This document shows, one piece after another, positions 1-5,333 of a DNA stretch of 5,333 bases. The notes below the pieces were generated by a model. It was not told where the DNA came from. It made no database searches and saw only the letters and a program-made list of their open reading frames with translations. The stretch is from contig JAFAWI010000570.1 of the NCBI GenBank assembly GCA_019241915.1, positions 1-5,333 on the forward strand, in the 5' to 3' direction. The position numbers and the translations under genes were made by a program. Numbering within the stretch: position 1 is the stretch's first letter; every line of letters starts with the position of its first letter. The DNA comes from Alphaproteobacteria bacterium. GTDB lineage: Bacteria > Pseudomonadota > Alphaproteobacteria > ATCC43930 > CGMCC-115725.

Positions 1-184
1 CAAATTCCGCCGCTTGCTCGACCGATGAACGGCGTACTGCGTCAGCGACGGTTTGGCGCGCCACCGTCTCGCCATGACTGGCCTTCAACGTGTCGTAGAC
101 ATGCTTCAGCATCGCCGCCTCGATCCGGCGGCGTTCGAGCATCGGCAGGGGCGGCGTCGATGCGGCGGGTTCGGCTGGCTTCAC
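1..184 (-). CDS. ATC hydrolase-like protein (L-2-amino-thiazoline-4-carboxylate hydrolase family), N-terminal part only
   Basis: Only the first 61 codons are present; the gene continues past the left edge. The start is a GTG at 184-182, supported by a GGAGAGG Shine-Dalgarno sequence at 197-191 with a 6-nt spacer. After a short Pro/Ala-rich leader (residues 3-14) comes a charged amphipathic helix, LPMLERRRIEAAMLKHVY (13-30), then a second helical stretch containing GETVARQTVADAVRR (38-52). This 'P-x-L-E-R-R-R-I-E-A' opening followed by a helix is what I recall from the ATC hydrolase family. Its founding members open the thiazoline ring of ATC on the way to L-cysteine; many alphaproteobacterial members are uncharacterised. 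There is no signal peptide or membrane segment in the visible part, so it is probably cytoplasmic. It lies 51 nt downstream of the glutamate dehydrogenase stop on the same strand, which suggests an operon. The catalytic part is outside the window, so the family call rests on the N-terminus alone and substrate specificity is unknown. Confidence 0.62.
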   Translation of the reverse strand, partial: MKPAEPAASTPPLPMLERRRIEAAMLKHVYDTLKASHGETVARQTVADAVRRSSVEQAAEF

Positions 185-190
185 GATCGA

Positions 191-197
191 CCTCTCC
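191..197 (-). promoter_or_regulatory. Ribosome binding site of the ATC hydrolase-like gene
   Basis: On the minus strand this reads GGAGAGG, a near-consensus Shine-Dalgarno sequence, 6 nt before the GTG at 184-182. It fixes that GTG as the start. The next in-frame candidate, the ATG at codon 15, would cut into the conserved N-terminal helix. The site lies within the 51-nt gap after the dehydrogenase stop. No hairpin followed by a T-run is seen in that gap, so translation probably starts on a read-through transcript. Confidence 0.65.
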
Positions 198-235
198 AGG
201 TTATCGGGGCGGAGCGCCAGCCAACCTAGCACGAC

Positions 236-3200
236 TCAGCCCAACACCTGGCGGAGCTGACAGCCGGCGACGACGAGCATCGCGAGATCCGGATTGCGGG
301 CGGCGCGCAGCTCTGCGATGAGCGTGTCGACCGCCGCAAGGGGCTCGGCGCGGGCCGCGCTCCATGCGTCGATCGGCTCCTCCGCCTCGCCTGTTGCGGC
401 GAGGATGCGCTGAGCGAGGTCGGCCTGCAGGGCGTAGAAATCGTCGATCAGCGTCTCGACCGCCGCCTTCTGCCATGGTGTTTCGGCCGGCAGGCGGCGC
501 GCCGCGTCGCGCAGCCCGTCGAGCCCGAACCGCGCGCCGGCGCCATAGAAGATGCGCGCGGCGCGGGCAATTTCCTCGCCATCGGCCACCCGCTCGGCGC
601 ATCCGGCAAGATCGGCGATCTCGAATGCGGTGGTGAGAAAGACAATGCGCCCGACTTCTGCGGCAATCCGCTCCGGCACCCCAGCTTCGGCGAGCGCCGA
701 GCAACGCCGGTCGAGCAGCGCGCGCTCGGACGGCGGCAGCAACGCCGGGACCGCCGGCGACAGGTGCGCGAGGGGCGCCACAAACCGCACCGCCTCGCCA
801 AACCCGAGACGGCCCGTGCGCAGCAGCCACAGCGCGGCGTGCTCGACGACCGCGGCGATGTCGAGCAGCATCGCATACTGCACCGCGGCTGCAACTTGGC
901 TGTCGAGTGCTTCTATCGCCGCCCAGAGCGGCGGCAGCGCAAACGCGTCGCGCACGATGCGGTAAGCACGCGCGATGTCGGCGGCGCCGCGCCCGCTGCG
1001 CGCCGCCAGATCGTACACAAAGGTGAGACCGGCACGGTTGACGACTTCGTTGGCGACGACGGTCGCGACGATCTCGCGCCGCAGCGGGTGCGCCGCGATC
1101 TCGCCGCGAAAGCGCTCGCGCAATGCGGATGGGAAATAGGCGCACAACTCCTCGGTCAGCTCCGGCGCGTCCGGCAGCTCCGATTCGAGCAGCTCGTGGT
1201 CGAGCGACATCTTGGCATAGGCGAGCAGCACCGACAGCTCGGGTCGGCTGAGGGGTTTGTGTGCCGCGGCGCGGGCGGCAAGCTCCTCGTCGTCGGGCAG
1301 AAATTCGAGCACCCGGTCGAGCCTGCCGGCCTTCTCCAGCTCGCGGATAAGACGCACCTGGCGGTCGAAAGCCGCCGGCCCTTGCGCCTCGGCGAGCGAT
1401 AGGGCCTCACCCTGCAGATAATTATCGCGCAGCACCAGCCTGGCGACATCCTCGGTCATCTGCGCGAGCAGCGGCTCGCGCTCGTGCGCAGCGAGGGCGC
1501 CGGCGGCAATCGCGTGGCCAAGCAAGATCTTGATGTTGACCTCGTGGTCGGACATCGAGACGCCGGCGGAATTGTCGATTGCATCGGTGTCGATGCGCCC
1601 GCCCGTTAGCGCATAGGCGATGCGGCCGCGCTGCGTCACGCCGAGATTGGCTCCCTCGCCCACCACCTTGGCGCGGATATCCTCGCCGTTTACGCGCAGC
1701 GCATCGTTGGCCTTGTCACCCACCTGGGCGTGCGTTTCGGCGCGCGCCTTGATGAAGGTGCCGATGCCGCCAAAGAACAGCAGGTCGATCTCGCTTGTCA
1801 GCAGCTTGCGGATCAGCTCGGCCGGGGTCAGCGTATCCTCGGCGATGCCGAAGCGCGCTTTCATCTCGGGTGCGAGCGAAACCGATTTGGCGCCGCGCTC
1901 AAAGACGCCGCCGCCGGCCGAGATCAGTGTGCGGTCGTAATCGGCCCAGCTCGAGCGCGGCAACGCGAACAGCCGCTGACGCTCGGCATAGCTGGCCGCG
2001 GTGTCCGGCTCGGGATCGACAAAGACGTGCATATGGTTGAACGCCGCGACGAGCCGCATGTGCGGCGAGCGCAGCATCGCATTGCCAAACACGTCGCCGG
2101 CCATGTCGCCAACCGCGATGCAGGTGAAAGCGGTAGCCTGGATGTCGGTGCCGAGCTCGCGGAAATGGCGCTTCACCAGCTCCCAAGCGCCGCGCGAGGT
2201 GATGCCGATCGCCTTGTGATCGTAGCCGGCCGAGCCGCCGCTGGCGAACGCGTCGCCAAGCCAGAAGCCGTAATCGTTGGCGATCCCATTGGCGATGTCG
2301 GAAAAGGTTGCGGTTCCCTTGTCGGCGGCAACGACGAGGTAGGGATCGTCGGCGTCGTGCCGTACCACTGCCGGCGGCGGCGCGATGTGGCGGGTCTCGG
2401 GGCTGACGGCGAGAATATTGTCGGTCAAATCCAACAAACCGCGCATCAGCGTCTTGTAGCATTCGATGCCTTCGGCCTGGACGGCGGTGCGGAAGTCACC
2501 GCCGGCCGGCGGGGGTCGTTTAACGACAAAGCCCCCCTTTGAGCCGATTGGAACGATCACCGCGTTCTTGACCGTCTGCGCTTTCATCAGGCCGAGGATT
2601 TCGGTGCGGAAATCCTCGCGCCGGTCTGACCAGCGGATGCCCCCGCGGGCCACCCTGCCGGCGCGCATATGCACGCCCTCCATGCGCGGGCTGTAGACAT
2701 AGATTTCGTAGAGCGGTCGCGGCAGCGGCAGCAGGTCGACCTCGCTGGACGCGAGCTTGACCGAGAGATACAGCTTGGGCGCGCCATCCGCGTCGGTCTG
2801 AAAGTAGTTGGTCCGCACCGATTTGAGGATAAGCAGCATAAAGCTGCGGAGAATGCGGTCTTCGTCGAGGCTCTCGACCGCATCGAGCCCATGGTCGATC
2901 GCCTGCAACTCGGCCACCGCGTCGAGCGAGCCTAGCTTCGGCGGCGCCGGGTTGAAGCGGTGCTCGAACAGCGTCACCAGACGGCGGGCGATCTCGGGGT
3001 GCGCCGCCAACGTGTCTTCCATATAGGCTTGGCTGAAGGTGCTGGCGGCCTGGCGCAGCACCTTGCAGTAGAGCCGCAGGATCGTCGTCTGGCGCGCGGT
3101 GAGGCGGGCGGTGAGAACGAGGCGGTTGAGCCCGTCGTTCTCGACCGCGCCGGCGGCGATTGAGGTCAACGCGTCCTCGAAATTCTGACACAGCGCCTTG

Positions 3201-5074
3201 GTCAACCGTGCTGGAAGACCTACGGCCGCCAGCGTCAGCTCGTGGACCCAGACGGCCGCACCATCGACACTGTCGATGCGATAGGGCTCCTCGGCAACGA
3301 TCCGCAGCCCAAGATTTTCGAGGACCGGCAAGATGTCGGAGAGGATCACCGGCCCGTCCCGCCGGTAGAGCCGCAGGCCTGGAACCGCTTCGCCCGCCCG
3401 GGGGTGCAGCGAAGCTTGCAGCGGGCTGCCGTTCAGCACCGCCGAGATCGGCCGGAGATCGGCGATCGCCTGAGCCGGGTCCGTGCGCTCCTGATAGACG
3501 ACCGGGAATGGCCGGAGACGGCTCAACCGTTCGTGTGCCCCGGCCTCGCCGAATGCTGCGACTGCCGCGGCTTCGACACGGTCGCTCCACGATTCGGCCG
3601 CAGCGGCAAGCCTTGTTTCAAGCGTCCCGATATCGACCGCCGCAACCGCGCCGTCCGGGGTGCGGACGATAAAATGCACACGGGCCAGCGGCGCGTCGTC
3701 GAGATGCACATAGTGCGTCGCGACGCCGCCGGCGAACGCGGCTTCCAGAATGGCGGCGAAGCGGCGCCGCAGCGCCGTGTCGTAGCGCTCGCGCGGAGCG
3801 TAGACCAGGCAGGAGACAAAACGTTCGAGCGGGTCGCGGCGCAGAAACAGCGCGACGCGCTGCCGTTCCTGCAGATTGAGGACACCGATCGCCATACGGA
3901 ACAGATCATCGACACTCGCCTGGAACAGCTCGTCGCGCGGCAGCGTGTCGAGGATATGCGCGAGCGCCTTCGCGTCATGGCTGCCCGGCGGCAGTCCGCT
4001 GCGTTCCAGCACGGCAGCTACCTTGCGCCGTACCACGGGAATCGCGCGCAGACTGCCGGTATAGGCCGAGGATGTAAACAATCCGACAAACAGTGTCAGA
4101 CCGACCACGTCGCCGTTGCGGTCGAAACGGCGGATGCCGATCGCATCCATCGGCGCGGCGCGGTGTACGGTCGAATACCGGTCGGTTTTGTTGATGACGA
4201 GCAGCTCGCGGCGCCGCACGAAGTCGCGTACTGCCGGCGGCAGGGCAGCAAGATCGCGCAATCCGCCGAAGGCGCGGTAGCCCGGCTCGCGCAGCACGCC
4301 GAGCGGCGGAGCCGCTTCGCCGCCGGTAAAATCGTACGTACGTGCGCCGAGCAGCGTGAAATTGTCTTCATCGAGCCAATGGAGGAACGCCACATCCTCG
4401 GCGATTTCGTGGTCCGGCAGCGGACCGGCACGGCCCAGTTCGGCGCACAGCTCGCTCAATGCGGCGCGCATCTTCGGCCAATCCGAGACCGCCGCCCGCA
4501 CGTCGGCCAATACCTCGCCGAGCCTCTTCGCTAACCCGGCACGTTTGGCCGGGTTGCGCTCGCGGGTGATCTCGATCTGCATCCACGATTCGCGCAGTCC
4601 ATCCGGCACACCGAACGCATCGAGCTCACCCTCGGCGGTGCGCCGCACCGTAACGATCGGGTGGATAGCCAACCGCACCGTGCCGCCGCTTTCGTTGATC
4701 GCCGCGGTCACCGAGTCGACCAGAAACGGCATGTCTTCGTTGATCAGCTCGACAATCGTATGGGCCGACGACCAGCCCTCTCGCGCCGGCGACGGGTTGT
4801 AGACGCGGACACGGGCTTCTCCGGGCAAGCGCCGCGCCGCGAATCGCCACAGTGCGAGCGCGCCGCCGGCCAAGTCGTCGGCGCTCCGGCCGAGGATATC
4901 GGCCGGTGGCGCGTGCTGGTAAAACGCGGCAACAAAATCGCCGAGCCCGGCATCGGCCGCAGGCGATTCGCTGCGGTTGCCGCCGGCGGCGGCGAGCGCG
5001 GCGGCACGGGCGGCCGCTTCGGCGATGTGCTCGGCGGTATCGACGCTCACGATAGCAATCCGCGACGCGAACAA
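236..5074 (-). CDS. gdhB: NAD-specific glutamate dehydrogenase, large (~180 kDa) class
   Basis: It converts L-glutamate, NAD+ and water to 2-oxoglutarate, ammonium and NADH in the cytoplasm, a mainly catabolic reaction. The length (1612 residues, TGA stop at 238-236) fits this class, which is far longer than the ~450-residue hexameric enzymes. The N-terminal half (about 40-700) corresponds to the ACT-like and helical regulatory modules, with landmarks ALALWRFA (72-79), EDMPFLVDSV (113-122), RDPLERFVSCLVYAPRERYD (413-432) and FEHRFNP (703-709). The catalytic core follows: GGIRWSDR (811-818), LMKAQTVKNAV (829-839) and GSKGGF (844-849) with substrate-binding lysines, and AADKGTATFSD (916-926), where D918 is the likely catalytic aspartate. 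The Rossmann loop is VGDMAGDVFGN (988-998), with the strand end VFVDPEPD at 1017-1024. Further core motifs are GGIGTFIKA (1102-1110), VVGEGANLG (1137-1145) and DNSAGVSMSDHEVNIKILL (1167-1185). A helical C-terminal domain fills roughly 1200-1612. No frameshift or missing motif was found. No in-frame ATG exists before residue 115. The TTG at 5074 is used here; the GTG at 5050 (codon 9) is an alternative, and a TAG at 5107-5105 limits the frame. The gene symbol varies between organisms (gdhB, gdhZ, gdh2). Confidence 0.97.
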   Translation of the reverse strand: MFASRIAIVSVDTAEHIAEAAARAAALAAAGGNRSESPAADAGLGDFVAAFYQHAPPADILGRSADDLAGGALALWRFAARRLPGEARVRVYNPSPAREGWSSAHTIVELINEDMPFLVDSVTAAINESGGTVRLAIHPIVTVRRTAEGELDAFGVPDGLRESWMQIEITRERNPAKRAGLAKRLGEVLADVRAAVSDWPKMRAALSELCAELGRAGPLPDHEIAEDVAFLHWLDEDNFTLLGARTYDFTGGEAAPPLGVLREPGYRAFGGLRDLAALPPAVRDFVRRRELLVINKTDRYSTVHRAAPMDAIGIRRFDRNGDVVGLTLFVGLFTSSAYTGSLRAIPVVRRKVAAVLERSGLPPGSHDAKALAHILDTLPRDELFQASVDDLFRMAIGVLNLQERQRVALFLRRDPLERFVSCLVYAPRERYDTALRRRFAAILEAAFAGGVATHYVHLDDAPLARVHFIVRTPDGAVAAVDIGTLETRLAAAAESWSDRVEAAAVAAFGEAGAHERLSRLRPFPVVYQERTDPAQAIADLRPISAVLNGSPLQASLHPRAGEAVPGLRLYRRDGPVILSDILPVLENLGLRIVAEEPYRIDSVDGAAVWVHELTLAAVGLPARLTKALCQNFEDALTSIAAGAVENDGLNRLVLTARLTARQTTILRLYCKVLRQAASTFSQAYMEDTLAAHPEIARRLVTLFEHRFNPAPPKLGSLDAVAELQAIDHGLDAVESLDEDRILRSFMLLILKSVRTNYFQTDADGAPKLYLSVKLASSEVDLLPLPRPLYEIYVYSPRMEGVHMRAGRVARGGIRWSDRREDFRTEILGLMKAQTVKNAVIVPIGSKGGFVVKRPPPAGGDFRTAVQAEGIECYKTLMRGLLDLTDNILAVSPETRHIAPPPAVVRHDADDPYLVVAADKGTATFSDIANGIANDYGFWLGDAFASGGSAGYDHKAIGITSRGAWELVKRHFRELGTDIQATAFTCIAVGDMAGDVFGNAMLRSPHMRLVAAFNHMHVFVDPEPDTAASYAERQRLFALPRSSWADYDRTLISAGGGVFERGAKSVSLAPEMKARFGIAEDTLTPAELIRKLLTSEIDLLFFGGIGTFIKARAETHAQVGDKANDALRVNGEDIRAKVVGEGANLGVTQRGRIAYALTGGRIDTDAIDNSAGVSMSDHEVNIKILLGHAIAAGALAAHEREPLLAQMTEDVARLVLRDNYLQGEALSLAEAQGPAAFDRQVRLIRELEKAGRLDRVLEFLPDDEELAARAAAHKPLSRPELSVLLAYAKMSLDHELLESELPDAPELTEELCAYFPSALRERFRGEIAAHPLRREIVATVVANEVVNRAGLTFVYDLAARSGRGAADIARAYRIVRDAFALPPLWAAIEALDSQVAAAVQYAMLLDIAAVVEHAALWLLRTGRLGFGEAVRFVAPLAHLSPAVPALLPPSERALLDRRCSALAEAGVPERIAAEVGRIVFLTTAFEIADLAGCAERVADGEEIARAARIFYGAGARFGLDGLRDAARRLPAETPWQKAAVETLIDDFYALQADLAQRILAATGEAEEPIDAWSAARAEPLAAVDTLIAELRAARNPDLAMLVVAGCQLRQVLG

Positions 5075-5107
5075 CGCGTTGTACGCCCTGATCGGGTACG
5101 CCGACTA

Positions 5108-5136
5108 AATATAGACGCCACAAGCGATTCTCCCGA
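5108..5136 (-). promoter_or_regulatory. Candidate promoter of the glutamate dehydrogenase gene
   Basis: On the minus strand TATATT (5113-5108) matches the -10 consensus at five of six positions. A 17-nt spacer upstream is only a weak -35 candidate, TCGGGA (5136-5131). Transcription would start near 5101 and leave a leader of about 27 nt before the TTG. This is the best -10 match close to the gene, but the poor -35 means an activator, another sigma factor or a different promoter is possible. A second, more distant candidate is CTGACT (5276-5271), N16, TATGGT (5254-5249), whose -35 lies in the spacer of the inverted repeat at 5263-5284. Confidence 0.28.
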
Positions 5137-5139
5137 TGA

Positions 5140-5159
5140 GGCGGCACGGGTGCGCCGCC
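5140..5159. other. GC-rich hairpin in the region upstream of the glutamate dehydrogenase
   Basis: GGCGGC (5140-5145) and GCCGCC (5154-5159) form a 6-bp stem. One further C-G pair can form inside a single mismatch, leaving a loop of about 4 nt. No T-run follows on either strand, so this is not an intrinsic terminator. If transcription starts at the more distant promoter candidate near 5250, the hairpin would lie in the 5' leader; with the TATATT promoter it lies upstream of the transcript. It may be chance in GC-rich DNA. Confidence 0.35.
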
Positions 5160-5227
5160 GCTGCACGAAAAACCGGGCCTGACCGAAACATGCCGCTTTT
5201 TTGGACAAACTTAACGACGAATTTGAC

Positions 5228-5256
5228 TTCAAACCGGGATGGCGATTGACCATACT
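5228..5256 (+). promoter_or_regulatory. Candidate rightward promoter
   Basis: TTCAAA (5228-5233), a 17-nt spacer and CATACT (5251-5256) match the -35 and -10 consensus at four of six positions each. The predicted start, near 5263, falls at the left edge of the inverted repeat, so a bound repressor would block it. TTGACC (5246-5251) is a better -35 hexamer, but only poor -10 matches (TAACAG, AACAGT) lie at the right distance, inside the repeat. In either case the repeat overlaps the promoter or the transcription start. Confidence 0.35.
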
Positions 5257-5262
5257 GAGAGC

Positions 5263-5284
5263 AATGTAACAGTCAGGTTACATT
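5263..5284. promoter_or_regulatory. Perfect inverted repeat, probable repressor operator (TetR-like geometry)
   Basis: The arms AATGTAAC (5263-5270) and GTTACATT (5277-5284) are exact reverse complements separated by AGTCAG. A 22-bp site with 8-bp AT-containing arms, set in otherwise GC-rich DNA, fits a dimeric helix-turn-helix regulator. TetR/AcrR-family repressors commonly bind palindromes of about this size next to the gene they control, often efflux or transporter operons or their own gene. The site ends 18 nt before the rightward ATG at 5303 and overlaps the likely start of rightward transcription. No T-run follows it, so it does not look like a terminator. The regulator is not in the window, so the family assignment is inferred from geometry alone. 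Confidence 0.68.
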
Positions 5285-5286
5285 CC

Positions 5287-5292
5287 GGGAGG
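5287..5292 (+). promoter_or_regulatory. Ribosome binding site for the rightward gene
   Basis: GGGAGG is a strong Shine-Dalgarno match. The GGAGG core (5288-5292) lies 10 nt before the ATG at 5303, slightly longer than the ideal spacing. It sits within the 10-bp palindrome GAGGCGCCTC (5289-5298), which could fold and partly hide it. A second weaker site, GGAG (5314-5317), lies 4 nt before the ATG at 5322 in another frame. Confidence 0.45.
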
Positions 5293-5302
5293 CGCCTCGC
5301 CT

Positions 5303-5333
5303 ATGGACATCATGGAGTTCCATGTTTGCCAGC
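5303..5333 (+). CDS. Start of an unidentified rightward gene, cut by the window edge
   Basis: An ATG at 5303 opens a frame reading MDIMEFHVCQ to the right edge, preceded by GGGAGG and by the operator-like inverted repeat and promoter candidates. The gene would be divergent from the glutamate dehydrogenase. Other starts are the in-frame ATG at 5312 and, in a different frame, the ATG at 5322 (MFAS). Ten codons are too few to identify a product. The upstream operator would suit an efflux component or an autoregulated repressor, but this is only a guess from context. The true start could also lie beyond the window. Confidence 0.35.
   Translation, partial: MDIMEFHVCQ

Noticed and set aside
185..235. 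A terminator between the dehydrogenase and the ATC hydrolase-like gene
   Set aside because: No hairpin with a following T-run is seen in these 51 nt; the sequence holds only the ribosome binding site of the next gene.
201..1145. A 314-codon minus-strand open frame overlapping the dehydrogenase C-terminus in another frame
   Set aside because: The product is extremely Arg- and Ala-rich, typical of an out-of-frame reading of a high-GC gene, while the dehydrogenase frame stays open to its TGA at 236.
1730..2542. A 270-codon plus-strand open frame antisense to the catalytic core
   Set aside because: It has the same cause as the other antisense frame. The minus-strand frame here carries the catalytic and Rossmann motifs, and no ribosome binding site or family motif supports the plus strand.
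3242..4534. A 430-codon open frame on the plus strand, antisense to the glutamate dehydrogenase
   Set aside because: It lies wholly inside the well-conserved dehydrogenase. Its translation is rich in Arg, Ala and Gln with no recognisable motif. Long antisense frames are expected where G/C-biased third positions suppress stop codons on the opposite strand.
4626..5147. A 173-codon minus-strand frame that begins upstream of the dehydrogenase and overlaps its N-terminus
   Set aside because: I considered whether this was the true N-terminus joined by a frameshift. The in-frame dehydrogenase sequence from about residue 45 onward (FVAAFYQHAP and later motifs) is intact without it, and this frame is Arg-rich with no conserved motif.
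5167..5202. An A-run and a T-run around 5168-5202 considered as an intrinsic terminator
   Set aside because: The intervening sequence does not form a stable stem next to either run; only 3-bp CGG/CCG pairings are seen. No gene end points into this region.
5211..5225. A possible CtrA-type site (TTAA-N7-TTAA) upstream of the dehydrogenase, since cell-cycle control of this enzyme is known in Caulobacter
   Set aside because: The second half-site reads TTTG instead of TTAA, so the match is incomplete and could easily arise by chance in this AT-richer stretch.
5222..5233. A short inverted repeat, TTTGA-CT-TCAAA
   Set aside because: The arms are only 5 bp and AT-rich. It overlaps the -35 candidate and is much weaker than the 8-bp repeat at 5263-5284, so it is not listed as a separate site.

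Overview
The window is GC-rich with strong G/C bias at third codon positions. One leftward gene fills about 91% of it: a large NAD-specific glutamate dehydrogenase of the roughly 180-kDa class (1612 residues). The protein is full length and looks intact. Enzymes of this size class, together with the base composition, suggest a high-GC proteobacterium, most likely an alphaproteobacterium of the Rhizobiales/Rhodospirillales kind. That placement is an inference; the window holds no phylogenetic marker such as rRNA.

Layout, left to right. Positions 1-184 (minus strand) hold the first 61 codons of a gene that runs off the left edge. Its N-terminus resembles the L-2-amino-thiazoline-4-carboxylate (ATC) hydrolase family. 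It starts at a GTG with a good Shine-Dalgarno sequence, only 51 nt after the dehydrogenase stop and with no terminator between, so the two genes are probably co-transcribed. Positions 236-5074 (minus) are the glutamate dehydrogenase. Positions 5075-5302 are an AT-richer intergenic region. It holds a GC hairpin, a TATATT-type -10 candidate for the dehydrogenase and, at 5263-5284, a perfect 8-bp inverted repeat (AATGTAAC-N6-GTTACATT) that looks like an operator. Positions 5303-5333 may be the first codons of a rightward gene cut by the window edge, preceded by a GGGAGG ribosome binding site.

Function. The dehydrogenase oxidatively deaminates glutamate to 2-oxoglutarate and ammonium, feeding amino-acid carbon into the TCA cycle. 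The partial downstream gene may act in sulfur amino-acid or related amide metabolism, but no direct pathway link is visible. The inverted repeat lies 18 nt before the rightward ATG and overlaps weak promoter-like elements on both strands. It most likely controls the rightward gene and could also affect the dehydrogenase. No mobile element, CRISPR array, tRNA, rRNA or clearly new system was found. The operator and the dehydrogenase/ATC-hydrolase pairing are the points most worth a second look.
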